Shown one piece after another: positions 12,370 to 25,253 of a stretch of 64,000 bases of DNA (position 1 is the stretch's first letter; every line of letters starts with the position of its first letter). The translations under genes were made by a program, and so were the position numbers. Location: NCBI GenBank assembly GCA_910589415.1, contig OU342631.1, forward strand, positions 3,286,001 through 3,350,000, in the 5' to 3' direction. Source of the DNA: Malachius bipustulatus. Taxonomy: Eukaryota > Arthropoda > Insecta > Coleoptera > Melyridae. The notes under the pieces were generated by a model. That model saw only the letters and a program-made list of their open reading frames with translations. It did no database searches and was not told the origin of the DNA.

Positions 12370-13095
12370 TTTAGTAATGCAAAGAACCAGCACGATGTTC
12401 TCATTAATCATGTTGAACGATCTAAACTCGACACAGAACATCAAGATCGTTAAGAAACTCGGCTGAAACCAAACCGTTGAGATCAAGATTAATGACGACT
12501 CCTCTGCAATCGACATATTTAGGGGTGTGTGACAGCGGTGCATTATATAACCAATCTTCTACTGTCTATAGTCGTAAATTGTTACCATAAACGTCCTTTG
12601 GGAGGTTGATTTACGGATTAACATCAACATCGACTCAATAACCTCCCACAACCGGATGATACCATTGTTTTCGCAGATAGCTTAGAAGATCTTCAAGTCC
12701 TTAACAGAAATGGGAATTTATTTATGAATATGAACATCCAGATAACGACAGTGGAGGTTATATCAGTTTGTTCATTTTATGATCTGGTAAAAATATGAAA
12801 ATGGAAAAAATCAAGATTGGAGTAACTTGGATGCTGGATGGCAGAAAAATGGCAAGCTGATAGCGCGATTAGATCTTGAATGAAAATTGCGAGGGAAGTG
12901 CTTCATAAGATGAGGGAAGACATCCTCGATGAATTGACTTGAGGCGTTGATGAGGCGTGAATAGTTGATGAACCCCAAAATTATTTGATCTTGTAGGTTG
13001 ATCACGTCACGAATAGCGAGATGATCCGTCACGCCGGAGATCTGATGAAGCTTATGATGATCGTGACATTTTCCGGAACGACATCAGTTTTTTGA
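12370..13095 (+). pseudogene. Non-LTR retrotransposon reverse transcriptase
   Basis: Several RT motifs appear in order despite many stops: QHDVLI near 12390, then NIKIVKKLG*NQTVEIKIN (family: I+NLYWNQ.A.V++), then IFRGV*QRCII*PIFYCL (the RGVRQGC.LSP..FN.Y motif), then DDTIVFADSLEDLQ at about 12655-12700 (the [YF].DD active-site region; the preceding Tyr is lost), then LGCWMAEKWQAD and HKMRED, and finally VDHVTNSEM near 13000. This order matches RTE/CR1-like insect ORF2 proteins. Stops often sit where Arg or Tyr is expected, consistent with CG-to-TG and point decay. The endonuclease and C-terminal tail are absent. Confidence 0.75.
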
Positions 13096-16000
13096 CACTT
13101 TAAGGGGGAAACCGCGAACTCGATCGAAAGAAGTTCTCATGGATGAAACATTCGACATGTGTTTGGCATATTGATGCGAGACCTTGATTGTGGACGCAAT
13201 GAGAACCAGAAGAAGATACAATATCATTTATTTAGGTAACATATAACTTCTGCAGGATGCGTAAAAGTATTGCTTCAAGTTGGATTACGTAGAAACAAGT
13301 GGGATTACGCAGAAATGGTTTGACATTTTTTATTGGCGAGGTTAAATTATACACAAATATCTTTAATTTTTTCAGTTGTCTTTACGATTTTACATATTTG
13401 AATCAACTAATCCAAACAGAAGAATAGAAAAAACGAGTTCATAATTAATTATGGAATAATTAGTAAGAATTAAAAATATGTAGTACTTTGTGTGCGGTGT
13501 AATTTATTAGGTATAGCAGAGACATAACGAGAGGTTGGAAAGCTCATATTATCCCAGGCTTTGATCGACAGCTTGAAATAGCATTAGCATTCCCGATGGT
13601 AACTGTCACAGCGCAAATATCCTGGAGCGTTTTCTCACCAGTAATTACGATGATTAGCATATTTCTGCTTCGGCCACCCTTACGAAATCTCTAAATTCCG
13701 TAGATTTTGACCCAGATTAGACAGATGTATTTTTCTGCTTTTCTTTGATACTTTTTCAAGTCAAGCAACTGAATAAATTTTATAGTTAATAAACAAACAT
13801 AATAAAAAATCATTTGGTTCAATTCAGCAGAAAAATTATACACCTTTGGCTTTTATTAGCTTCATATGTAACCCTTACCAAAATTTAATTCTGCTTTTGG
13901 AATAAATATGTTTTATTAACCCTTTAATAATATTATTATTTCATAGTAAAATGGGTATTAGGTTTAGGTATGAGTAGGTACTACAAGTGCTTGCCTATTT
14001 CCCAAAAATGTGCTTAGATAAGTACCCAAACACCATTTACACGGCTACTAACATAATGGTGTTGTAAAAACACTTTTTTTAAAAACTACTTTTTCAAAGT
14101 TTCGTATTTCGTAAGGGTTTGTACAAAATTACTAGTTCTGGTGGCTATATCTCAAGTACAAATAAGTTATGATTTTGTAGAACTATTGTACGTAATTATG
14201 TCGTTATTACTGCGCTTTTATTATCTCTTGTTCGTAAATTTATCTGGTATGTTTATGAAAAAAAATTCAGAAATTTAAGTGCATTAAAATTGAAAAATTT
14301 AAAATATGACAATCTAATGAAGTTCTTGTTGACACACTGTTTCATACGCCCTTCTCGGTATAAATTTTATGAGGATATTAAAACTTGGAACGCTTAATTT
14401 ACCGTCAGGTTTCCAGCAAAAACGACAACGTCGAGTAGAAGAGCTGGATTAAAGCTCATGAATTTACTTCCGTTCTAATGTCTGCAACTTCGAAGTCGTA
14501 GCTTTATAAGCTACCACTTGTATTTCCACCAAGGGAAGAGTAACATGCCTATCATTCTCGATAATTGCATTACAAGCGATTTAGTGTGCATTTCCAAAAC
14601 CTTCTTGATTTATACCGACAATCTGCAAGCTTCGGTAAGGAATATCTTATGCATGTGGATTTTATTTATGTTCCAATCCAACTCGTCACAGAATAGATTC
14701 AATGTATACGGTGACCACAATACAGGTGAAGATCATATTGGTTGCAAGTTGGACAAAGATATTTCAAGTTATATCTTAATTGCAATAAATTTTCTTCTTT
14801 TGTTAAAAAAACTTCTGACACTTTCTATTTTGACACTTTTAGATAAGCGATAGGTAAATCTAATTACAAAACAAAATGGTCCATAACTTGAGCTCTACTA
14901 TATGTATACATTTTATATACATATACCTATGCTACCTAATTTCATGAGTTTAATTTTCCTTAACTCATTTTTTTTTTAATTTTCGTCCTGAATTTTCCAT
15001 TTTTTCTCTTGCCGGAATTGCTTTTTTATTTTTAATATTCCAACTTTCTTTAGTACCTAACTAATTTCCTTTATTAAAAGAAGTCCAGAGTGCAAAGGAC
15101 ATAGTGTAGAGAATGAAAAATTCCGCAAACAACAACGCTTCTAGTATAGAGTAAAAGTTTGTAACAGATAACTTAATTAGTTTAATTTGATAGAAGTAGA
15201 AGTCGCCTTTTCAAAACTTGGAGCTGAAGCCACACAGAAACTCCGGTAACACTATTTCTCATCCAATTTGCTCTCAGGATCAAATTAAAAGTAATTAAGA
15301 GTACATTTCCACTCTTTTCATCATCATCACTAGAAGAACTCTACAACTTGTCAACACTATTATTACAAATTAATTAGTTTGGATTGTTTTAATCTTATTT
15401 TATAAATTTGGCAATATTCGCTCCTCCTCTTATCCGAACGATCAAAGTATTGTTCCGAGAGTCTTCTTTTCATTCAGTTTCTAACTCAATTTTTACGAAT
15501 TCAAAATTCAACTGTCTTTTCCACAGTGTCATATCAAAAGGAGCACTACTCGTTCCATATTATTATTCTTAGGTATATCTATTCCCTGAATCTGGCACCT
15601 ACTTTGTTCGCTTAGCTCAAAAACTCCTAAACAAATTATGATGATTACTTATTTTGCGAGTTGGAACAAAGGGGTTGACAACAAAAGCTCCTGAAATAGG
15701 GAACTCGCATTTTTTTTCATTAATTATTTTTTTAAACTTTCTATTCTAAAAAATATTTACACACAAGAATGAGGTTTAAATATTTTATTTTAAAGCCTTC
15801 GCAGCGGTTTGAAATAATTTTGCATTTATACAAAATTAGTCAGGTGTTCGTAAACGTTGACTGATTGGCGTGACGTCAATTATTACAACTGTGAATCTGA
15901 CATAGGAACCTCTGACATAGGAATCTGACATAGGAATAATAATTAATTATTAATTAATAGAAAATTTATAATATTGATACTTGATGCGTCAAAAGCGTCA

Positions 16001-16195
16001 TATTTTCCACGTTTATACACTGTGTCTCTTGAATTTCTGGACATAGGGAATTCTCATGTTAAAATAAATTATTATCAATATTGGCTCCCCTAATTATTTT
16101 ACAGTAAAATGTCAAATGTAAAACTTCTTATGCTGCTTAAAAAACAAAAAAGCTGCTTCTTATGCTATAATTGGATTTTCATTTGGTTCATCCGT
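13096..16195. other. Long gene-free AT-rich stretch
   Basis: No domain or terminus recognised. The 111-codon frame at 14518-14853 encodes a hydrophobic, low-complexity product with no recognised motif. A short tandem TCTGACATAGGAA (three copies) lies at about 15896-15935, and AT-rich microsatellite-like runs are common. Confidence 0.45.
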
Positions 16196-16200
16196 TTTCG

Positions 16201-16520
16201 CGACCTCGAAAACGGGCGGGGACGGATTTTCGTCGATTTCACGCGACGAGTTCCTGTTTCAGCCATTCCGGGGGTTGTTCTTGGCCGCATAGAGGAGTTG
16301 GCGGGCGTCGAGAACCGACCTCGACGTCAGCATCGCGTTCAGCGACCTCGAAAACGGGGGTTGACATAATTTTGGCCGCCAAGAGAAAGAAGTTCCGTGA
16401 TTTACCCTTCATAGGGGTGGTTTTTGGCTGTTTTAGGGGGTACGGTCAACTCGAGAAGAGTTTAAACCACCACCATCATATTCAGCATCCTCGAAAACGG
16501 GGGGAGGGGGAGGACTACTC
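16201..16520 (+). repeat. Diverged 143-bp GC-rich tandem repeat
   Basis: The phrase CCTCGAAAACGGG recurs at 16203, 16345 and 16488, spaced 142-143 bp. Between these anchors the units align loosely; for example CGGGGGTTGTTCTTGGC in unit 1 sits where AGGGGTGGTTTTTGGC sits in unit 2. At least 2.2 diverged copies are present. The block is CG-rich against an AT-rich background, so overlapping open frames of 86 and 143 codons cross it on the plus strand. I regard these as by-products. It may be a satellite relic or an internal repeat of an unknown element. Confidence 0.6.
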
Positions 16521-17668
16521 TCGTTGGACTCTGAAATCCGAGCACATTTGTTCGACTCACAGAATTCACTATAGTTTATTCGAAGAGCGGTATATCATGT
16601 GAAATCATTTTGTGTTTTGTGTCCTCTAGTTACCTACAATGGGTACGATCGTAATATTTCAATTAATTAAATATCTTCAACACCAGAAGAAATTATTTTT
16701 TAATGAAATGTAGCTGGCTACACAAAATTTGTTACCTCAAAAATCTAAAGAAGTGTCACCTTTGGGGACACATTAACCAATATGTCACCTTTATGAACTG
16801 ACGTGATCAAAAAGCTTCACAGAAACACTACACTTAGGTATTAAAAATACATTAAAAGCGTTTTCTTATTTTAATAACTTTTCGTTCTAATTTAAGTCGC
16901 TCGTAGATAAAATTCTGTATGCAACATATGCATGAAGTGCCTTTCTTTCACTTCTGGAATTGACTGGGTCAAACTTCCCAGTAGTGAAAAAAAGTCCACT
17001 TTATGCACTTGTATAGGTAAGTAACTAATAGCATGTTTGGGTTTGTAACTATTCCGTTTATGAAATTGGAAGAATTTCTTTTTTAATACTTGGACGAAAC
17101 AGCCAAAACGCAGGTTAAACTTACGTCAGTATAATTCGCGAATATAAATTAAATTTGTGATATGGTATGGGTATGAAGCTAGAGGTGTTTACCAGCAGAA
17201 TGTTTGATCTCATGCTAGTATAAAGAAGTTGGCCGTAGGCACAGGAAGACTGGATGCTTTTAGTCTGCCAAATTATACAATCGACTTCCTTGCGAGGTTT
17301 CCACACAGAAAGGAGGAAGCTATTTTGGAAGCCATGGAAAGGTAATGTTTATGCAAGAAAAGTTAACGTAGTGTGTGAATTTAGGAACGGAACTGAAGAG
17401 GTTAGTTCAAAGTATTATCGAGCCATCGAAATATTGGATCGTGGGTTCGTTGAATTCGTGATTCTATAAGCAAAGTCGAGTGCAAATTTGTTTATAAGAG
17501 CCAGAGAAGGAATCGTTTCTAAAAATATGGTATAGTACCTACCTAACTCGATTTTTCAGGTAAAGTATGTTTCAGGAAAAAATAACTTTTTAGTGAATAT
17601 ACTTCGACAATAATTATTACTCTAAAAAGCAGAGCTTACTAGAAATTTATATTGTTTTGATGTAAACT
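16521..17668. other. No recognised feature
   Basis: AT-rich sequence with short frames on both strands around 17121-17469 that overlap each other. None shows a known motif. Confidence 0.4.
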
Positions 17669-18215
17669 ATACGGGGTGGCCCATACTTAATTGACCAGAC
17701 CATATCTCATATACAGATTGAGACAATCGTACCGTATAAAGGTGGACTTTATTATAATTTTCAAAGCTCTATAACATGACAAAATGAAAACAAACATCCC
17801 CTAAGGAAAATCGCGACATTTTCTTATATGTTATAAAACGCACTATAGCTTATGCGGTGGTAACAAAATTAAAAATTCGTAAAGTTCAATCGACAAAGGA
17901 AGGAAAGTTCTTTGTAGCGGACTAGTCTTGTAAAATTCCGTTAAGGTTAAACGGAATAATCGACATTTGAATTAACAAAGTTTTGACGTACCCACACCAC
18001 TTCATTTATGAAGTTGAAATGAAAAGTATTTTAAAAATCCCAATTATTTGAGGATTAGACTACTGTTTTGGAAAAATACGGAGAAACTACCAATTTTTCA
18101 TTCTGACATGATTATTACGCCCCCTAGCGGTAATTTTAGGAGCTGAAAAATATTTTCCAACGATCTTTCGGGATCACTTAGGAGCCCGTCCATTCTTAGT
18201 TGCCCACCCGATATA
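17669..18215. mobile_element. Short element with CGGGGTGG/CCACCCG ends
   Basis: The left end TATACGGGGTGGCCCATAC and the right end, read on the complement, TATATCGGGTGGGCAACTAAG, form imperfect terminal inverted repeats about 545 bp apart with TA at both tips. The interior has no coding capacity. This fits a non-autonomous TA-targeting DNA transposon of a family related to, but distinct from, the CAGGGTGT elements. Confidence 0.45.
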
Positions 18216-20414
18216 CAAACAAGAAAGAACCGAAAATATGATTGCGGTTATTTAAACTTGATACCGTGAATTTTACGGAAATTCGGCAAGCTTAGATAGG
18301 ATGATTGTTTTATACCTATTACGTCACATCAAGCCTGGTTATATTGTGCACGAGTGGTTTAAGATATACTCGTGAGAATTTCCCGAGTATTTGATAGTCA
18401 ATAAGGGATGTATTCGGAATGACAATCACCGAATTACATTCAATTCATCTCCTCCCGACTTTTCTAAGCATTGTCTTTGTTAAGAAAAAGAAATTCTTCT
18501 TTCCCAATTCATTCTAAGTAGGTAATGTGTTGATTATACTTTTTCTATCAACTTTTCTATTACACTTTATATTATCATAATATAGCGTGTTAGAAAAGAA
18601 ATCCGATTTGGAGTAGGCCCTGCCACAAATAGGTTTGTCTTAATCCACTTTTGACAAAAACTTGACTTGACTTCGTTAACAGTCTCACATAAAATATCGA
18701 GTCCTCAATGTAAATGCATAGAAAGAAATCACATATAAGCTTGCAAAATCTGACTGGCTGGGGCATCGGTGTATTACGACAGATAAGTCGATCTTCACAG
18801 ATCTCTTCCACTAAATCGGATGCTTCGGTTTTCATACCAACAAATCCTTATTCGGTAACTAACTGACTAAATTTTTAATTAACGTTTGAACAACCGGGCA
18901 TAAGATTTCTACCTATTATTAGGAATCAATTAATTTATATTTATAAACAGCTTAAAAAGCATTGAACGTTGAAGAAAGGCTGGAGGAAGCTTAAGTAGAA
19001 TTCTAGTTACTTTTACCGGGAGTTTAAAAATGTAAATGATAATAATTTCAACCGTTTGATTTCGCCAGTGCTTGCTTCAAACAAAGTTTCTTTACATGAA
19101 TCGATTCGGGAAAAGTTTTAGAAACAGCCGAAACGTGGGAATCTAAATCTGTGATACGTACCTAACCTACATTCTAAGTAAATTTAGTGGATAAAATACC
19201 GAGCTAACATATTGAACTTTTAGTCCCACAGCAAGTGTAAATTATCTCTGTACGTCACCGAAGTATGTCAAAGTACCTACAGCATTTATTACTTAAGATA
19301 AGAATGAATGAAGTATACCTACTCTAAACGCGTTTTAAAAATGACATCAATCATTTCAAATTTTTTCAGGACTTCAGCTTGCTGTTATTCTGTATAAAAA
19401 AAACAAAGATCCTTGAAGAATTATATTTTCATTCTTTGGGCTAGAAATAAATTACTTGAAAATTCTCCACTTATGAAGATGCGAATATGTTACATATCTC
19501 TTCATGAGTAATGAAGCGTTCTTCCACTTCAGTACATGTGACGTGAATAGGAGCACCGAGTTACGGGACCATGCAAATTTGATCAAAGACCACTTTATTA
19601 GTTTAATGGGAGGGCTACAATAAAGACACAGTTCGTCGAACATTGGTTCGCTGCAAAGATTTTCGATGAATTCCTACTTCATTTCATAATTTGAGAGTAG
19701 TGAGAAATTTGGTTGTTCGAAGTGCGGTTGTTTGTTGGCGAAGTGCGGCTATGAGGTCTAAAAGGTACTGAAGTATTACAATAAGTTTTTCTACTAATAT
19801 TTATTGAATAATATGTTCAATATCCGGCCGATTTCAGCTTGAAATGAATTACTGACGTTGGCGTGAATTAAAACGAACTATTTTACCCTTAGAGGGGAAA
19901 AATAGTCGTTGAGAGCATGAGACGGTAAAAGATAACAAGGGTCGTGGATTGAGTTGCAAATCTAGAGGGTCAACAATAACAAGCGGGTCAGCAGAACAAC
20001 AGGTACTCTTTGTTTAAAAATAAATCACAGTTATGAATATTTAAAAAAAATCACAGATGTTAATTATCACAGACTCTTGAGCACGGTTAACAAATAATAG
20101 AAAAACAAGAGCGTGCAGTTTAGCCGAATGAACTGATCGGTCAATAATTGATCCACAAAGGCACTTAACTCCGTATGGCTTCCAGGTACGAGGATGACGG
20201 TTTTCAGCCGGGAGTACGGATGGCACAGGTTCGGCGGCCAGCAGGTGAGCTGCTACCTGTTAAATTAGGCCGCTCCGGCAGTAATCCAGTTATGGGTCAA
20301 TGGATCCGGTGCCTTCGGTGCAAGGAAAACGTTAACTGGTTGGAGACTTGACGTTCCAGATTGGCTCCAGGAGAACTTGCTTCGGTACAAGAAAGTGGAC
20401 TTTGCAGGAAACTT
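18216..20414. other. No recognised feature
   Basis: AT-rich until about 20,100, then more GC-rich up to 20,760. Scattered frames of about 60-80 codons show no motif. I looked for long-terminal-repeat structure near 20.0-21.0 kb and saw no duplicated LTR pair. Confidence 0.4.
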
Positions 20415-20510
20415 GCGTCGGTATGAAAAAATGGCGTCGGTACGAAAAAGTGGCGTCGGTACGAAAAAGTGGCGTCGGTACGAAAAAAATCTGCCTCGGT
20501 ACGGAAAAGC
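20415..20510 (+). repeat. Five-copy 19-bp tandem repeat
   Basis: The unit GGCGTCGGTACGAAAAAGT is repeated five times. The three middle copies are nearly identical and the edges are diverged (CGGTATGAAAAAAT at left, CTGCCTCGGTACGGAAAAGC at right). Because 19 is not a multiple of 3, the repeat opens frames on both strands that encode Tyr/Arg/Phe-rich low-complexity peptides. These are artefacts of the tandem array. Confidence 0.8.
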
Positions 20511-20670
20511 AAGCCAAAAACGTGGGTGATGTTCCCAATATTTGAATGGTAAGTTCAAGACGCCATTATGTGAATAATTCGCGAAAGGTGTTTGACGTGA
20601 ACCTTCTTCAGCGAATTCCAGAAGCGAAAAAAGAAAGCGTTAATCTCAGGTATTGGCGCACCGGATTGAA

Positions 20671-20724
20671 ACTCGACAGTCGAGGTCGACGACACTCGAC
20701 AGTCGAAGTCGACGAAACTCGAGG
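20671..20724 (+). repeat. 23-bp tandem repeat, about 2.2 copies
   Basis: ACTCGACAGTCGAGGTCGAC with its next three bases repeats once with a single change (AGGT to AAGT) and then begins a third time (ACTCGAGG). The unit is itself rich in TCGA palindromes. It is about 160 bp from the 19-bp array, suggesting a locally slippage-prone GC-rich patch. Confidence 0.7.
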
Positions 20725-20759
20725 TCTCCAGCCGGCCGTGTTTGCATCGCACTAAAAGC

Positions 20760-21779
20760 CACCATCACTCACTTATTGCGCGCGCACCGCAGTTGTCTCC
20801 GTGTCTCTGGCATTTAGCCGGTACGTACAAAATGTACGTTACAAGCTTAATAATTACGTAAAATCACGAACTTTTAGTCGAATCTATGAATTATTTACAA
20901 ATATTTAGTGTGCTTATACAAAAAATACATATTATTATAACAAAACTAAATAACTCAAGTCAGATACACAACAAATAACACATTAAAGTCAAATGCATTT
21001 ACAGTCAAACAAAATCCAACAACCACCAAGGGTTCTTATGCAATTCCGTTAAGGCACTTCTTGTTCAAACCTTCCAGACGGTTTGACGAAGGGCGGGAAG
21101 TCCGTTCATGACAAGAGAATCAGCTCGTTATCATCCCGAATCTCTGACCCAAATATATGATTGTATTTCAGGCTGCTAGTAGAGGCAAGCAGCTAGTGGC
21201 CTTTCATTCCCTTGTGATGTTATGTCATGAGCTCTCACCGTCATCTATACTCTGGACCTCCCTAGCAACTTATCCTCATAAGCTTACTTAGCCTAGTCTG
21301 GGAGTAATCCCATATCCCCAAATTAAACAAGTGGTTTTCATAGAGAATTTATCCAGATAAAACGTTGATATAATGTTGCATCGTGGTTTTTATAGGTATT
21401 TTATTTTTATACCTAAAAGTCGTTTTTAATTTTCAATAACAGTGCATACGTCATCCACTTCACCGTCAGAAGAAACGAACTTTGTTTAAGTCAGAAACGT
21501 TAGTATAAGCATTTCTGGTTTCTGGGTTTTAATTGGAACTATTTCGTAGCTCACCATAGGAATCTTGGAAATAGTAAAAGATACAGTTTTGGTTATATCA
21601 CAAAAATGTGCGCAATTTTGTACTCATTAAAAATCTGAAACAAAATTTGGGATCACTTCAGTCGTTGCTGAAAAAAATATGTACCTAAACATCCGATACA
21701 CTCCCTTCCTTAATATTCCATATCTACGGATGAAGTATGGCTTTAAATTAGTTCCCTCCCTTCACATTCATAGCTACAC
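20760..21779. other. No gene; one dispersed-repeat copy at 21402-21500
   Basis: At about 21402-21500 the sequence AAAGTCGTTTTTAATTTTCA, followed by a CATCCACTTCAC block, matches copies near 38.2 kb (same strand) and 63.5 kb (opposite strand). It is therefore a fragment of that dispersed element. Otherwise I see nothing to annotate. Confidence 0.5.
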
Positions 21780-22110
21780 TGAAAAATGAACCAAAGCTTA
21801 GGCGACCTTTCACTATTCCCAAAACAAAATTCTATTGTCAACCTAGTAAAATCTCCTCAATCTACAGCGCAGAACTCTTTATCATTCATGAAGCCATCCT
21901 CCACATCTCTAACCTGCCAAAACGAACCTTCATTGTAGGTATGATACGATTCCCTCAGCTCTCTGTAATAAATTCAGCACTTATACCCGCAAGACTCTCT
22001 CTAGTAATAAAAATCAAAGACACCCTGTTCCAACTCACAACACATCATCAGGTTTCCAGATCTATTGCATTTATACTCCATCATCCATTAACTTCAAAGT
22101 CCATGTGGCA
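21780..22110 (+). pseudogene. Jockey-like RNase H domain relic
   Basis: The plus strand reads SIYSAELFIIHEAILHI, then LPKRTFIV, then a block ending RLSLVIKIKDTLFQL, and further on AFILHHPLTSKS. The alignment to the RNase H domain of Jockey ORF2 is clear: SIFTAELYAI..AL, P...LICTDS, LV..I...L, FLWVPSHVGI. The first glutamate is kept (SAEL), but the catalytic Asp of the CTDS motif is replaced (GMIR) and the VPSH box is damaged. It is open for about 110 codons but can no longer be active. Nothing before or after is recognised. Confidence 0.65.
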
Positions 22111-22657
22111 ACGATCCTAGGTCGAAAAAAACATAAATCGCTCAAACTGAATGTCGATATACCACTCCTTCCAAAATGATTTCCATAGATTGAAGCTGGG
22201 TCACACCAAATTTCTGTAAACTCACTCCCATTTCTGTAAACGAAAACCGGCTCCAATCAGTTATCAATGCAACACCCAAATAGATTATTCTAATATTCGA
22301 ACATAATATTCTCATTGACTGTACACTGTAATCACAAAGTCGCTACAAAATTCAACATCCCAGACCAGTAAAATTAGGGGAAAAATGAAATCAAATATTA
22401 TCCAATCAAGACGGGATCAAGCTTTTTCATATTTGAAAAAGTAATTATTATAAACAGGTAATTAATCAATTAATTAAATAATTAGTCGCCAAAAGTTCAA
22501 GCAATCACTAATCCATGCTTGGTGAGTTTTTGTGAGTTCTTTGTCTTCACAAGTTAATTCTCATATTGTTCTAGAAAAAGCTCACTGAAATTATGTTGAA
22601 CCAAATATTGACCCTTTTTTGCAACAGGGCACGGTGTGTATGTACCTTAAACCGTGC

Positions 22658-23166
22658 TACAGGGTGATCCATTTTAATCCCACAGTTGACTTTTTCTGAC
22701 CACCGTGTTCAAGAGAAAAAAAGTTCAGACCATCAATATTAAAAATTTCAGGCCAACAATATTAGTTTGGATGGGGACATCGTTTGGACACAAAAATTAC
22801 TTACCACCCCACCCCAATGCGAGGGGGTGGGGGTAATTTTGAAGTTTTCAATAATAACTACCATTTTTTATCACGGATTACAATTCTGCGTGAGAGAGGA
22901 GGGTCTGTCATCCCCAAAAATGCAGATCAAAATCGAGTGATCCATTTTAATTAATTATTTTTATTTTTTGATTATTTTAATAATAGGTTATGTAATTGTC
23001 ACAGCTGTCAATCGGGGTTTTGAGTATAGGTTAATGGTTTTGATAGCTGACTGTTACAAAAAAAAAAAACAACTGACAGTAAGCTGTGACGATACAAAAA
23101 TTTATTGATAAACTATTAATAAAATAAAAATAATTACATAAAATGGATCAATCGATTTTGATCAGC
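22658..23166. mobile_element. CAGGGTGATCC element with internal foldback
   Basis: The left terminus TACAGGGTGATCCATTTTAA is at 22658. Downstream, 22922-23018 and 23070-23166 are inverted copies (GCAGATCAAAATCGAGTGAT against GCTGATCAAAATCGATTGAT on the complement), separated by about 50 bp. The terminus-like phrase GTGATCCATTTTAAT recurs at the outer part of each arm, so the foldback may be an inverted duplication of the element's own end. A related isolated end is at 46994-47015. No coding capacity. Confidence 0.6.
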
Positions 23167-25253
23167 ATTTTTCAGGGTGAGGGAGGTATATCAGCTGAAA
23201 AATTTCTTCAGGCAATATTTTCATATTGCTAATGACGTTTTAAGCTATGAATTTATAATCACGCGCCGCTAGGTCTGTGGCTATTTTTATAACTTTGATT
23301 GTTATGACGAACTTTGTTATTATGTTAGAGTTATAATTGTTACAAGCAAAGTCGCCAATGTTGAAAAGTGCTGCAGTAAGTGAGCTTCCGCGGTAAGTGG
23401 TTTCTTCTGTGTATAGTTACAATCTTTATTGTCTTTACTGATTAATTTCTTAAGCAACGTGAATGTTTTACTTTCCATTACAGCCGACTTTTTAGGAATG
23501 AAATGTCAACTCACCAAGGTGATAGTGAGAAAATGTATTTTTAAGAATCATAAAATATACCTAGAGCTTTTGTGGGCTTACTTCGTATTACGTTCTATTC
23601 AAACTTTGTCACGAAATACATTAAAAGGAAGTGATAGGTTGACAAGAAAAATAGCTGAAATAAATGAGATAAAAGTAACTTATAATTTCAGCATCCTACA
23701 ATTCCTTAACCACGTCCTCAGTGTCATCCACTGGGACCATCTACTTCACAACGTGATCCTTGAGACATCCCGTGACTGAGATAATTTTCCTGAGGTAATA
23801 GGTAATGGCATCAAACATGATTATCTTAGGTTTGATGCAATTATTCCACGTCGACGTCTCAATCCTCGTTTACCTCAGAGCTTAATATCAACACATGAAG
23901 TAATATAGAGAGCGTGCGTATATGAAATATGAATTTCAGAATCAATATCTCAGATTCTTTTCAATTTGCTGAATATCATTCTTTTTGATAACAAAATCTT
24001 CCCCGAGGCGAGAGGCGTTCTCATAATCGAATAGTGATGTAGGTTCCGCCTCGCGGGCACCTTAGCAAATGTTCAAATAGGTTTCGGTTCTCCTCCGCGT
24101 ATATTTGCCTGCATGACATTGATCCTCTTTGTTTTATTACCCTTCTATATCCTGTCTGACGACGAGACCCTCCAGGGATTCAAATATTTTATACTCAGAT
24201 GCGTACAGATATGCAATAATGATATGTATATGTATTTGTCGTGTCTCTGATGTAGCTTGTTATGTGTCTTGATCTTCTTAGCGGAGGTCTATTTACCTAC
24301 ATTGTAAAAATAAGACAAGTTAGAAGTAACTGGAAAGCCTTAGAGCGCATTTGGAAGAGTTCCGTGTTCGCTTTCGAATGATTAAATATGCATTTCTTCT
24401 GAAGAGTACCTTTTCAGGATTATTGACATGATATGATCAATATTAAGGGCTTTTTCAGTAAGATATCTCGAACCTTTAAATCTTTCCTTTTTGTAATATA
24501 TGTATGTACTGGCTTACGTGCCTTTTCAGAGAGACTCCTTTTAATTTTTTCTCAGTGGTCTCGGATATTCTCGGCAATGCTCCATCCATGCCCAGGAAGC
24601 TATATACGAGCACATATGTCCCAAGATTTCTTCATCAAGGCGTTATCTCAAACAGAAAAAAAAATGATATTGGGGAAAATTCTACTATATTCCTAATAAG
24701 GCTTTGCAGGTGCACTTTCAATCCCCAAGTAATCATCCCCTACTTTTTATTTTATTTTATTTTTTTGCTTAGCAGCATTACTACTGACTTTGTTCTGAAT
24801 ACAATCGCATACACTTTTTGAAAATTTAGCTTACCAAAAACAATAACATTTTCTAAATACTCCTTGTATTTATAGGGTATCTCGTGGGGACCCTCCTCCC
24901 CCACTCAAATTTGGACAGTGCATTCAGTGGTTCAAAAATAAAAACAACTAAGCATCTACAAACCTTATAAATAGCTCAGTAAATAGTATAGACCCACATA
25001 CTGATCGACTAACATCTACCAGATTTAGGGATTATTTAGTTAACTAAGGGTTTTCGTATAACGAGTGACAAGCTAGTCGCTGCTTTTATTGATGTAAACA
25101 TCCAGGAAAGTTCGGATAAACACAAAGGCATAACTTTCTCCAAAACATTGTTTATATAATATCCGCACCTACCCAATATATTAGGAACGAGATGGTATTC
25201 GGCATTCCTTTGTTAACTGAGTTAACAAACCCGCTAGTTTTTCTGTCCAGATA
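23167..25253. other. No recognised gene
   Basis: Holds open frames of 116 codons (23429-23779) and 105 codons (24504-24821). Their predicted products show no domain, signal or repeat that I recognise. They start at arbitrary ATGs in AT-rich DNA, so I do not call them genes. Splice-site analysis could overturn this. Confidence 0.4.

Noticed and set aside
14518..14853. 111-codon open frame as a possible gene
   Set aside because: Low-complexity hydrophobic product with no motif and no supporting context such as splice sites or conserved neighbours.
16109..16602. 143-codon Arg-rich frame as a gene
   Set aside because: It crosses a diverged tandem repeat with CG-rich composition, and two frames are open at once. 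Composition explains it.
20040..21350. LTR retrotransposon in the GC-richer patch
   Set aside because: No duplicated LTR pair, primer-binding site or gag/pol motif could be found.
23429..23779. 116-codon open frame as a possible gene
   Set aside because: No domain, biased composition or homology I recognise. Frames of this size are expected by chance in 64 kb of AT-rich DNA read in six frames.
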